From an uncultured Stomatobaculum sp. (GTDB taxonomy: Bacteria; Bacillota; Clostridia; Lachnospirales; Lachnospiraceae): a DNA stretch of 7,994 nucleotides. Position 1 is the first letter of the stretch. Each line of letters opens with the position of its first letter. The notes under the pieces were generated by a model. The model made no database searches, was not told where the DNA came from, and saw only the letters and a program-made list of their open reading frames with translations. This document shows, in pieces, positions 1 to 7,464 of this stretch. Location: positions 1 through 7,994 of the forward strand of contig CALLVJ010000129.1 of the NCBI GenBank assembly GCA_938010625.1. The letters run 5' to 3'. A program made the position numbers and the translations under genes.

Positions 1-100
1 CATAGAAGGTTGCGCGCTTGCCCTGCCTCCACCAGACAACAAATGCACTGCCAACTGCAAGCAGCATACCAAACGTCATGCCAAGATAATAGTACCTCAT
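1..100 (-). CDS. N-terminal fragment of a small membrane protein, cut by the window edge
   Basis: The minus strand reads from an ATG at 100 into the window edge, giving 33 uninterrupted residues that begin MRYYYLGMTFGMLLAVGSAF. Residues 4-24 form one hydrophobic segment, followed by a basic stretch (RQGKR), the usual arrangement of an N-terminal membrane anchor with a positively charged cytoplasmic flank. A strong ribosome binding site (GGGAGG at 107-112) lies six bases before the ATG. A TTGACA-N17-TATGCT promoter lies upstream at 166-194. The gene is divergent from the membrane protein gene at 298. The rest lies outside the window, so no family can be named. The reading frame, ribosome binding site and promoter together make a real gene likely; the product is unknown. 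Confidence 0.6.
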   Translation of the reverse strand, partial: MRYYYLGMTFGMLLAVGSAFVVWWRQGKRATFY

Positions 101-132
101 ACCAGACCTCCCTTTCTTTTCTCGCTCCTGTT

Positions 133-149
133 TACGACATAATGTCGTA
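133..149. promoter_or_regulatory. 17-bp perfect palindrome, probable repressor operator
   Basis: The sequence TACGACATAATGTCGTA has two perfect 8-bp arms around one central base. It lies about 10-26 bases downstream of the predicted transcription start of the minus-strand gene ending at the window edge, where a bound repressor would block transcription. No regulator gene in the window is obviously linked to it. The arm contains GACA/TGTC, loosely like BlaI/MecI-family sites, but the centre spacing differs, so the cognate protein is not assigned. Confidence 0.5.
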
Positions 150-165
150 TATACATTACACATCG

Positions 166-194
166 AGCATACATCTCTCTGTTCCGTATGTCAA
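166..194 (-). promoter_or_regulatory. Sigma-70-type promoter for the partial minus-strand gene
   Basis: On the minus strand a perfect -35 box TTGACA (189-194) is followed by a 17-base spacer and TATGCT (166-171), four of six matches to the -10 consensus. Transcription would start near 159, about 60 bases before the ATG at 100. It is back to back with the plus-strand promoter at 209-236; the two -35 boxes are 14 bases apart. Confidence 0.5.
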
Positions 195-208
195 GTATAT
201 ATTACATA

Positions 209-236
209 TTGACAGTTTCTTCTGTCCTTGTATTCT
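209..236 (+). promoter_or_regulatory. Sigma-70-type promoter for the membrane protein gene at 298
   Basis: TTGACA (209-214) is followed by a 16-base spacer and TATTCT (231-236), four of six matches to the -10 consensus. The predicted start is near 243. This gives a leader of about 55 bases containing two overlapping short inverted repeats (252-266 and 262-281) before the ribosome binding site. Confidence 0.5.
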
Positions 237-251
237 TCAGGGAATTCTTCT

Positions 252-281
252 ATACTGTTTCAGTATGCTTTATAAAATACT
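252..281 (+). repeat. Two mutually exclusive short inverted repeats in the leader
   Basis: ATACTG (252-257) and CAGTAT (261-266) are perfect arms around TTT. AGTAT (262-266) can instead pair with ATACT (277-281). The two hairpins share one arm, so only one can form at a time. The second ends five bases before the AGGGG ribosome binding site. This could be an operator half-site array, an RNA switch or chance in AT-rich leader DNA. Confidence 0.3.
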
Positions 282-297
282 CTGAAGGGGAATTGCC

Positions 298-1287
298 ATG
301 TCACTTCGCACAATTTGTCAAAAGGTTTCTGCCAAAACCGGTCTGAGCTTCGACCGTGACAGTGGTATCACAGCCGGCTTCTACAACGGCTACCACATCG
401 CGCTTGTCGCCAATGCAAATGTCCTGCAGCTAACAGTTTCTGTCTCGACCGGCGTCGGGCAGAAACCGGAAAAAGCGACCTTAAAACAGGCGCACAAAAA
501 CTATAAGAAAACACTTGGGCAAATGACTCTGCAAGGCTATCGCGCCAGTTTTGTTGTTCCGGGAACTCTCACAGAAAAGGGCCGAATTGAAAAATGTGTG
601 GCAGGCATCCAGAATCTCACCGACTTTCTCAAAGAAAACGGCCTTCGCGACTGCAGCGAGCTGAGCGGCCGCCCAGATGAAAGCAGCTGTTACTTTGTGA
701 ACGGGGGACTTCGTTTCCTGACCCAGGATGAATACGATGCGGAGCGCTCCCGCGCGCAGTCCTCGTTCGATGAGACCAACGCAAAGCGCGGTAATCCGAT
801 CGCCGGTATTGTCGGCGCACTGCTCGGCAGCTTAGTCGGCGTCGCGCTGATGGTTCTGATTGGGCAGCTCGGCTATGTCTCGGCCTGGTCCGGCATTGTC
901 ATGGGCGTCTGCGTGGTGAAGGGCTATGAGCTGCTCTCCGGCAAGTTTGATATGGTCGGCATGGTCATTTCCCTCATCGTCATGATCGGTATGGTCTATC
1001 TCGGCAATCAGCTCGACTGGGCTATCACGATTGCGCGCGCCTATGAGGCAAATATCTTCGACGCCTTTCCGGTCGTCAACTACGTAGTCCGGGAGAACGA
1101 TGCGCTTCCGGTCTACTACCGGAATCTGGTGCTCTACTATATCTTTACGCTGCTCGGCGCTGTTCCAACTCTGATCGGCGCAATGCAACACCAAAAACTC
1201 CTCGGCGTCTCCTATCCAATCGGCGCAGAGGCTCATGAAGAGACCATTTATGTCACGCCGGATGACACCGGTTCTACAACGTTCTGA
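298..1287 (+). CDS. Hypothetical membrane protein with a soluble N-terminal domain and four C-terminal helices
   Basis: A 329-residue protein I cannot assign to a named family. Residues 1-165 are hydrophilic and look like a folded mixed alpha/beta domain facing the cytoplasm. Then come four predicted membrane segments at about 167-189 (glycine-rich, GALLGSLVG), 193-212, 218-237 and 275-296. A segment with a conserved look (KGYELLSGKF, 208-217) links helices 2 and 3, and helix 3 is followed by an amphipathic stretch. The last 30 residues are polar and acidic. There is no cleavable signal peptide. From memory, Bacillota proteins of this layout exist with variable N-terminal domains, but I know of no proven function. 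The ATG at 298 has an AGGGG ribosome binding site seven bases upstream and a good promoter at 209-236. It is followed by a probable terminator, so it is likely transcribed alone. It is a real gene by length, frame and signals. Confidence 0.85.
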   Translation: MSLRTICQKVSAKTGLSFDRDSGITAGFYNGYHIALVANANVLQLTVSVSTGVGQKPEKATLKQAHKNYKKTLGQMTLQGYRASFVVPGTLTEKGRIEKCVAGIQNLTDFLKENGLRDCSELSGRPDESSCYFVNGGLRFLTQDEYDAERSRAQSSFDETNAKRGNPIAGIVGALLGSLVGVALMVLIGQLGYVSAWSGIVMGVCVVKGYELLSGKFDMVGMVISLIVMIGMVYLGNQLDWAITIARAYEANIFDAFPVVNYVVRENDALPVYYRNLVLYYIFTLLGAVPTLIGAMQHQKLLGVSYPIGAEAHEETIYVTPDDTGSTTF

Positions 1288-1370
1288 AATCCAGACAAAA
1301 GAAAATCGCGCCCGCAGCTGATATGTAACCAGAATCCTGGACACATTGATGGTTCACCTCGTCTTAACAC

Positions 1371-1413
1371 ATGCTATCCTGTACCTGACAGGAAGCATCC
1401 ATTTTATTTTCTT
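1371..1413 (+). terminator. Probable intrinsic terminator after the membrane protein gene
   Basis: ATGCTATCCTGT (1371-1382) can pair with ACAGGAAGCAT (1388-1398) across a 5-base loop, with a small internal AT/A mismatch. The stem has ten paired bases and is followed by a T-rich run, ATTTTATTTTCTT (1401-1413). The T tract is broken and starts two bases after the stem, so efficiency may be moderate. It lies about 85 bases after the stop codon at 1287. Confidence 0.5.
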
Positions 1414-1470
1414 CCGATCATGCCCGCAAAACATTTGATGCTGCGCTGTCGTCCCAGGGCAGCGTTGACA

Positions 1471-1506
1471 TAAAAAATCAGCCTTTCACAGATGGTAAAA
1501 GGCTGA
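1471..1506 (-). terminator. Strong intrinsic terminator on the minus strand
   Basis: TCAGCCTTT (1478-1486) and AAAGGCTGA (1498-1506) are perfect 9-bp arms around an 11-base loop. On the minus strand the stem is followed at once by TTTTTT (1472-1477), so it terminates leftward transcription. On the plus strand only CAAAAATT follows, so it is not a plus-strand terminator. The nearest minus-strand gene to its right is frlB, whose stop codon is over 1 kb away beyond an oppositely oriented gene. Confidence 0.75.
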
Positions 1507-1531
1507 CAAAAATTATCGTGACCGCTATATG
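1503..1531 (+). promoter_or_regulatory. Likely promoter for the GH114-like lipoprotein gene
   Basis: CTGACA (1503-1508, five of six matches) is followed by a 17-base spacer and TATATG (1526-1531, four of six matches). The predicted start is near 1538, about 65 bases before the chosen ATG at 1603. The -35 box overlaps the last bases of the minus-strand terminator stem. No better candidate is visible between 1288 and 1603. Confidence 0.4.
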
Positions 1532-1602
1532 CGCAGTCTGTGTGATGTTACCGCTTTCATGGTATCATGGCACTATCCCGCACCAAAACGAGGTTTTCTG
1601 CC

Positions 1603-2436
1603 ATGCGCAAATTTTCCCCTCTCTTTGCCGCTCTGATTCTCACCTTGCTCGCAGCCTGTATCTCCTGTGCTGCGCTGCATTGTCCGCCCCGAAGGGTCAT
1701 TTCAAAACCTTACGGCATATTCATCGGTCTCAATCCAGCCCATGTCGATCAACTTGCGCCCTACCAGACTGTTGTCATTGAGCCGAGTGCCTTTTCGGCA
1801 GCGCAGATTCGGGCACTCCATGACGCAGGCAAAACAGTCTACGGCTATCTGAATATTGGCGCAATTGAAAAGTCCCGCCCCTACTATGCCCGCTTCGCGG
1901 CACTGACACTTGCTCCCTATGAAAATTGGGATGACGAGCGCTGGATCAACGTCGCTGCGCCTGTCTGGCAGGCCTTTGTAGTGAATGAACTCGGCGCACA
2001 GTATGCCGCGCTCGGGCTGGATGGCTTCTTCCTCGACAACAGCGATGTCTATGCGCTCTATCCGCGTGAAGATATGTTCAAGGGGCTCTGTGCCATCCTG
2101 CGCGGCCTCAAACAGTATCAACTTCCCTGCATTCTGAACGGCGGCGATGTCTTTGTTGATGCCTGCATGGATCGCGGCATCGCCGACAATTTGTTTGACG
2201 GCATCAACCAGGAGTCTGTATTCACCAGAATCGACTTTGAAAACAATCGCTATACCGCGCAGGACAGCGAGACGCGCCGCTATTTTCAGGATTATCTGAA
2301 ACGCGCCGCTGCCGCCAAGCTCAAAGTCTATCTCCTGGAATACCGCGCATCGCCCGAACTCTCGTCAGAAATTGACGCCTATTGCAGACAAAATGGCTTC
2401 GCATGGTATAACGCGGCAAACAAAGACTTGCAGTGA
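1603..2436 (+). CDS. GH114-like (TM1410/MJ1477 type) glycoside hydrolase lipoprotein
   Basis: A 277-residue protein with a lipoprotein signal: MRK, a hydrophobic core, then LLAAC, predicting lipid attachment at Cys19. The mature part resembles the Glyco_hydro_114 TIM-barrel family, which includes endo-alpha-1,4-polygalactosaminidase and the N-terminal domain of PelA. Matching motifs are YGYLNIGAIE (about 80-89), WINVAAPVW (about 114-122), GLDGFFLDNSD (138-148, candidate acid Asp145) and NQES (Glu204). Strand-end LEYR lies near 245-248. Length suits a single catalytic domain. It is probably anchored outside the membrane and may act on an amino-sugar polysaccharide; the substrate is not known for this subgroup. 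An in-frame ATG at 1567 has no ribosome binding site and would put a hydrophilic extension before the signal peptide. The ATG at 1603 has CGAGG nine bases upstream and starts the signal directly, so I chose it. The gene is alone and converges on frlB. Confidence 0.8.
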   Translation: MRKFSPLFAALILTLLAACISCAALHCPPRRVISKPYGIFIGLNPAHVDQLAPYQTVVIEPSAFSAAQIRALHDAGKTVYGYLNIGAIEKSRPYYARFAALTLAPYENWDDERWINVAAPVWQAFVVNELGAQYAALGLDGFFLDNSDVYALYPREDMFKGLCAILRGLKQYQLPCILNGGDVFVDACMDRGIADNLFDGINQESVFTRIDFENNRYTAQDSETRRYFQDYLKRAAAAKLKVYLLEYRASPELSSEIDAYCRQNGFAWYNAANKDLQ

Positions 2437-2457
2437 TCTTATTTGAGAGCACGAAAC

Positions 2458-2485
2458 GCAGCGCAATGTGGCAAGTCGCGCCTGC
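2458..2485 (-). terminator. Weak candidate terminator hairpin after frlB
   Basis: In the 112-bp convergent gap, GCAGCGC (2458-2464) can pair with GCGCCTGC (2478-2485) in a seven-pair GC-rich stem with one bulge and a 13-base loop. On the minus strand it is followed by GTTTCGTG, a poor U tract. On the plus strand it is followed by AAAAG. It could slow polymerase from the frl side but does not look like an efficient terminator. Nothing better is visible in the gap. Confidence 0.25.
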
Positions 2486-2548
2486 AAAAGAAATGCTGAA
2501 CTTCTTACGGGCACAATTCCCGCTGATGCAAAACGACAGCCCGACCTC

Positions 2549-3613
2549 TCAATATTCGAACTGCCGATAATATCTCCGGATTGACAGCGGATGACGCAAA
2601 AACAGCTCCATATAGGCGTCAACGCGATTGTTCACTGCGCGCATCATGAGATGAGAAATGCTGCCGCGAAATTCTGCGCTGATTCCAGACATCTCCAGTT
2701 CTTTTGTGTCTATTATCACATAATTCGCGCAAACTCGCGGCAAAAAGCGCGCCACGCGCTCCGCCAAGGGACGCTGTTCATCTTCTCCGACAAATAATGT
2801 CACTGGCGTATCTGCTTCTATAATCTCCTGCATGCCGTGAAAAAATTCCTGACAACTGATGCTCTTCGTCCGAATCCACATCTGCTCCTCCCAATAGCAC
2901 ATGGCATACGAATAGGTTGCGCCGTATTGATTCCCTGCGCCGATGAAGTAATGTGGAATATCCGGATGTGCCTTGCGAAATGCCACCTGTTCCCTCGCAT
3001 ATGCGTAGGCCCAGGCATCTGCCGCTTTTTCAATTTCTGTCAGATCACGCGCCAGCGCTGCCTCCATTTCCGCGCAGTAACGCGAATAGTCCGGAAATTC
3101 TCCGTTTTTATACATCAGGTAATTGGCGACCATGTAAAATTTCAGCTGCTCATTTCTGGGATAGACAATCAGGTAGTCCCGCTTGTCAGAAGCTGTCAGC
3201 ACAGAATCCGGGGTATCAATAAACGCCCACACACGGGCTCCTTTCGCCTTGACCTTTTCCACCAGCTTCACCATTTCTTCGGTATCTCCCGACACAGAGG
3301 AGTAAATTAAAACCGACTTCTCTGTAAAGCGCCGGTTCCCGGTATATAAGAATTCCGCCGCATTTCCTACATAGACCGGCAAGCTGGATTTTCCACGCAA
3401 ATAAACTTCCACCTGCATACAAGAGGCATAGGTACCGCCAATGCCCATAAAATAAATTCCGTCAAAGCCAGCGTTCCAGATTTCATCTACAATGTTCTCA
3501 ATTTGCGCGCGCAGCGCCAACGCGCCATTGACACTGGCAATATCTGCTGCTTCATCAAAATTCCGCAGACAAGGCCCCTCTTTCTCTCTCCACATCGCCG
3601 CCTGATAGTTCAT
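2549..3613 (-). CDS. frlB: Fructoselysine-6-phosphate deglycase, SIS-domain protein (FrlB)
   Basis: A cytoplasmic enzyme that splits fructoselysine 6-phosphate into glucose 6-phosphate and lysine, the last step of the pathway. It has 354 residues; E. coli FrlB has about 340. The first SIS domain (about 45-180) carries GIYFMGIGGTYAS (52-64) and SSVSGDTEE (105-113). The second runs from about 218 to 340. The catalytic pair of this deglycase group is visible: Glu243 (in WEEQMW) and His259 (in EFFHG), 16 residues apart as in FrlB and FraB. The C-terminus RRYYRQFEY matches the RRYYGGLVEY end of E. coli FrlB as I recall it. The ATG at 3613 has AAAGGAG (3624-3630) ten bases upstream. It is the last gene of the operon, separated from the second GntR gene by 75 bases that hold a long hairpin. 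Glucoselysine or other Amadori deglycases are related alternatives, but the FrlA and FrlD neighbours point to fructoselysine. Confidence 0.88.
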   Translation of the reverse strand: MNYQAAMWREKEGPCLRNFDEAADIASVNGALALRAQIENIVDEIWNAGFDGIYFMGIGGTYASCMQVEVYLRGKSSLPVYVGNAAEFLYTGNRRFTEKSVLIYSSVSGDTEEMVKLVEKVKAKGARVWAFIDTPDSVLTASDKRDYLIVYPRNEQLKFYMVANYLMYKNGEFPDYSRYCAEMEAALARDLTEIEKAADAWAYAYAREQVAFRKAHPDIPHYFIGAGNQYGATYSYAMCYWEEQMWIRTKSISCQEFFHGMQEIIEADTPVTLFVGEDEQRPLAERVARFLPRVCANYVIIDTKELEMSGISAEFRGSISHLMMRAVNNRVDAYMELFLRHPLSIRRYYRQFEY

Positions 3614-3633
3614 AGCCCTTCAACTCCTTTTCC

Positions 3634-3673
3634 AGACAAAGCAACTCTCTGCAGAAATCTGTCGCCTTTGTCT
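3634..3673 (-). repeat. Intercistronic stem-loop just upstream of the frlB ribosome binding site
   Basis: AGACAAAG (3634-3641) and CTTTGTCT (3666-3673) are perfect 8-bp arms. Inside them, after one bulged base, four more pairs (one G-U) form in the minus-strand RNA, leaving a 15-base loop containing the palindrome TCTGCAGA. The stem begins 15 bases after the stop codon of the second GntR gene and ends three bases before the AAAGGAG site of frlB. No T run follows, so it is not a terminator. An mRNA processing or stability element that sets frlB level apart from the upstream genes is the simplest reading. Confidence 0.5.
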
Positions 3674-3688
3674 CTAAAATTGCCTCTA

Positions 3689-4411
3689 TCAGCAATTCTG
3701 GAAATGCACTGTAAAATTACATTTATCCCCTCGCACATAGTTTCGATTAAATTCTATTGTGCGCCCTTTCGTGTCATATGAGATAGATTCAAATTTCATC
3801 ACAGCCAGACTTGCATCAATTTCCAGAGTGCGCGCATCCTTTTGATCCAGGTGTGTCAGACATAATTCCTGCTCTGCGCGCTGCAATTGAATTCCATAAA
3901 TGTTATAGACCTCATACACCGAAAATACAGATAAATCAATGCCGCTGAGTTTAGGAATCAGATACTGTGGCACATAAATTTCTTCTATGGAGACAGGCGC
4001 ATCATCTGCATAACAGACGCGCTTAATCTCAAAAAGCCCATCGTCCGGCAACAGTCCAAACATGGTGCCGTAGTATGCGCCGGCATGCCTCAGCTTCCGG
4101 TAAAGTACTTTCACTGATGGAACGACCTGCTTTTCAAGCATAGTCTGATGAAATCCGGACAACTCATCCAGATTCCGCTCTACCTTTTTCCCCAGCACAA
4201 AAACGCCTCTTCCCGGAACCTGATGCAGAATTCCCTCTTGAATCAAAGCATTGTACGCATTGTGCACCGTGCGTCGATTGATTCCATACTGCTCTGCCAT
4301 TTCGTATTCTGAGGGCAGTGCTACACACAGCGGATACTCACCTGTTTCAATTTTCGCGCGTATCACTTCGCGCAGTTGTAAATACAGCGGATCCTGATAA
4401 CAGACATTCAT
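3689..4411 (-). CDS. GntR-family transcriptional regulator with UTRA ligand domain (second of two)
   Basis: A 240-residue HutC-type repressor. The winged helix-turn-helix spans about residues 8-75 (PLYLQLREVI at 8-17, recognition region GINRRTVHNAYNAL at 43-56, wing PGRGVFVLGKK at 66-76). The UTRA effector domain follows (about 90-235) with typical strand motifs such as LFEIKRVCYADDAPVSIEEI. The ligand is probably a phosphorylated sugar intermediate such as fructoselysine 6-phosphate; this is inferred from context. I chose the ATG at 4411, seven residues before the conserved PLY motif, with GAGAG six bases upstream. An in-frame ATG at 4441 overlaps the frlD stop by seven bases but has its GGAG only one base away. 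In either case it is translationally close to frlD. It could be the counterpart of E. coli FrlR, but the other GntR gene here is equally placed, so I give no symbol. Confidence 0.87.
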   Translation of the reverse strand: MNVCYQDPLYLQLREVIRAKIETGEYPLCVALPSEYEMAEQYGINRRTVHNAYNALIQEGILHQVPGRGVFVLGKKVERNLDELSGFHQTMLEKQVVPSVKVLYRKLRHAGAYYGTMFGLLPDDGLFEIKRVCYADDAPVSIEEIYVPQYLIPKLSGIDLSVFSVYEVYNIYGIQLQRAEQELCLTHLDQKDARTLEIDASLAVMKFESISYDTKGRTIEFNRNYVRGDKCNFTVHFQNC

Positions 4412-4434
4412 CTCTTTCTCTCTGCATCCATTCT

Positions 4435-5235
4435 TTACCATGCTCCGGCATACTGTAAGGTCTCCGTTGCCGTGCGCGCTCCCTTTTCCATTGCTGCTTC
4501 AATTCCGGCTCCCTCATGCAGCGCAAACAGAAAGCCTGCGATATAGCTGTCACCAGCTCCCATGGTATCAACCAAATGCGCACAGGGAATAATGCCAAAC
4601 GAATGAAACGCCTCACCGTCCCAGCACAGACTTCCCTGCTCTCCCAGCATGGCAATCACAAGCGCAGGCCCAAGCGCACCATAGTGCTGCATCCGTGCGC
4701 GAAGTTCCGCGCTGTCTCCGTTCTCTGTCGAAAAGAAGAAATAATCCGTATTCGGAAGGGCTGTCTGACATGCCGCTGCCTCCGGACGATCCGCACCGTC
4801 AAAAGCTGTTTTGAGCCCCAGCGCTTTTACGACACCAAACTGATCTTCCACCTTTCCCCAGAGATCACATACCACAAGATCAAACGTCTGCATAAATGAG
4901 ATATCCTCTTCACACAAACGATATTCTGCCAGAACCCCCTCGTCATACGCTCCAAAAACACGCTCTCCCGCTACAATTTCAACCTGTGTCACGGCAGTCG
5001 CACCATGCTTTCTGTGCAGATGCGTGATGTCCACACCCTTTTCGGCAATGCTTCTGCACATCAAGTCTCCATTGGCATCATCTCCCACCAGACCAATGTA
5101 CGCGCTCTGTCCGCCCAGCCGCACTGTGTACACAGCCATGTTGACTGGTCCCCCGCCGGGATACGGCGTTCCTCCATTCTCATTCCAGTAAAAATCAACG
5201 CAGTTACTTCCGACTGCGGCAAGCCTGATTGCCAT
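4435..5235 (-). CDS. frlD: Fructoselysine 6-kinase, PfkB family (FrlD)
   Basis: A cytoplasmic ATP-dependent kinase that phosphorylates fructoselysine at C6, giving the FrlB substrate. It has 266 residues against about 261 in E. coli. Matches to FrlD as I recall it run throughout: GSNCVDFYW (9-17), the glycine-rich PGGGPVNMAVY (26-36), VGDD (50-53), HRKHGATAVTQVE (74-86), RVFGAYDEGV (92-101), the PfkB signature DTMGAGDSYIAGF (223-235) with catalytic Asp229, and the C-terminal QYAGAW (QYHGAW in E. coli). This specific set distinguishes it from generic ribokinases. The ATG at 5235 has a strong AGGAGG six bases upstream. That site lies inside the 3' end of the first GntR gene, which overlaps frlD by 32 bases, indicating tight translational coupling. 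Downstream it meets the second GntR gene. Confidence 0.93.
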   Translation of the reverse strand: MAIRLAAVGSNCVDFYWNENGGTPYPGGGPVNMAVYTVRLGGQSAYIGLVGDDANGDLMCRSIAEKGVDITHLHRKHGATAVTQVEIVAGERVFGAYDEGVLAEYRLCEEDISFMQTFDLVVCDLWGKVEDQFGVVKALGLKTAFDGADRPEAAACQTALPNTDYFFFSTENGDSAELRARMQHYGALGPALVIAMLGEQGSLCWDGEAFHSFGIIPCAHLVDTMGAGDSYIAGFLFALHEGAGIEAAMEKGARTATETLQYAGAW

Positions 5236-5980
5236 ACGATTCCTCCTGCGCTGGAACTTCGCGTCTCTTTAACGTATTGATAAAATGCACTCGATCCGGG
5301 CGCGCAACCGATTTGGAAAATTCAAAAATGCTTCCTTCTTCATCGCTACTACAGCTGGTGAGATAGAAGAGCGCTGCTCCTTCTTTCACGTCAAGATATT
5401 CGCTCTCTTCTTCTGTCGCATAAGTAATTCCTATGCTTTCATTCCCCTCTTTCATTTGCACGCCATATTCTTTCAGCACTTCATACAAAGAGATCTGATC
5501 CAATGAGTACTTTTCAATACCGGGGCAACGCTCATAATCTGTATAACTCATCTCCAGCATACTGGGAACTGCATCCGCAAGCCGCAGGCGTTTCAGAAAA
5601 AACAGTTTATGTCCCAGTGGCAGCTGCAGCCTTTGAGAGAGATAGCGATTGCACTCCACCACCTCCGCGCGCAATACCTTGCTGCCCGGGGTGCATCCGG
5701 CCTCTCGGATTTGCTCTGTCGTGGATTTCATATCCCGCAGGTTGCGCTTCATTGGCATCTCTGCCACATACGTTCCGGAACCCTTACGGCTGCAGAGTTT
5801 TCCCTCCTCTGTCAGTCGCTGAATCGCAAAGCGGATTGTCGTGCGGGACAGCCCCCAGCGCTCACAGAGCTCACGTTCTCCGGGCAGACGCTCCCCCGGC
5901 TTACACGCATGTTGCGCGATATAGTTTTCCAGCCGTTCAATCGCCTCTGCCCGCGGCGCAACTTCTCTTTTCCCCGGCAT
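5204..5980 (-). CDS. GntR-family transcriptional regulator with UTRA ligand domain (first of two)
   Basis: A 258-residue HutC-type regulator. The winged helix-turn-helix lies at about 10-75, with LPGERELCERWGLSRTTIRF (32-51) holding the recognition helix and RKGSGTYVAEMP (65-76) the wing. The UTRA domain follows (about 95-235; VPSMLEMSYTDYERCPG and SLYEVLKEYGVQMKEG are typical segments). It is clearly a different protein from the second GntR in the same operon, with little visible identity outside family positions. I chose the ATG at 5980; a TTG three codons upstream (5989) is possible. The GGAAG/GGA-rich stretch just before it can serve as ribosome binding site. It follows frlA after about 48 bases and overlaps frlD by 32. 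It probably represses the operon promoter at 7492-7520 and so controls its own synthesis; this is inferred. Confidence 0.88.
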   Translation of the reverse strand: MPGKREVAPRAEAIERLENYIAQHACKPGERLPGERELCERWGLSRTTIRFAIQRLTEEGKLCSRKGSGTYVAEMPMKRNLRDMKSTTEQIREAGCTPGSKVLRAEVVECNRYLSQRLQLPLGHKLFFLKRLRLADAVPSMLEMSYTDYERCPGIEKYSLDQISLYEVLKEYGVQMKEGNESIGITYATEEESEYLDVKEGAALFYLTSCSSDEEGSIFEFSKSVARPDRVHFINTLKRREVPAQEESYGNQACRSRK

Positions 5981-6013
5981 CTTTTCCAACTTCTTCCAAG
6001 TCCTTTCCCCATA

Positions 6014-6021
6014 CCAGCTGG
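6014..6021. repeat. Short palindrome with an operator-like half-site between frlA and the first GntR gene
   Basis: CCAGCTGG is an 8-bp perfect palindrome in the short frlA-GntR gap. With its flank it reads ATACCAGCTGGC, sharing ATACCAG with the operator candidate in the frlA leader (7470-7476). It could be a weak secondary regulator site; the match is short enough to be chance. Confidence 0.2.
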
Positions 6022-6028
6022 CAAGCGT

Positions 6029-7387
<1,359 letters not shown>

Positions 7388-7448
7388 TCAGCGTGAGTGA
7401 TCTCTGCGCTCTACAAAATCTATTGATCGCGCGCCATTTTCGGTTGCC

Positions 7449-7463
7449 ATATTCCCGTAATAT
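7449..7463. promoter_or_regulatory. Candidate operator B in the frl leader
   Basis: ATATT (7449-7453), five central bases CCCGT, then AATAT (7459-7463): a perfect 5-bp-arm inverted repeat one base from operator candidate A. It lies about 22-36 bases downstream of the predicted frl start. Its AT arms differ from site A, so it could serve the other GntR regulator. The evidence is position and symmetry only. Confidence 0.3.
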
Positions 7464-7464
7464 G

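Noticed and set aside
10..285. Open reading frame of 91 codons on the plus strand
   Set aside because: Its composition is not protein-like, it lacks a ribosome binding site, and it runs across the divergent promoters and the palindrome. The minus-strand gene at 1-100 fits better.
832..1344. Long minus-strand frame of 170 codons
   Set aside because: It lies opposite the membrane protein gene, has no ribosome binding site, and its residues mirror the codon bias of the plus-strand gene.
1465..1493. TTGACA (1465-1470) as the -35 box of the lipoprotein gene
   Set aside because: No -10-like hexamer lies at 16-18 bases spacing, and the terminator hairpin fills the spacer. The pair at 1503-1531 is better.
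2508..2522. CGGG...CCCG hairpin in the convergent gap
   Set aside because: The stem has only four good pairs and no T run follows on either strand, so it is not supported as a terminator.
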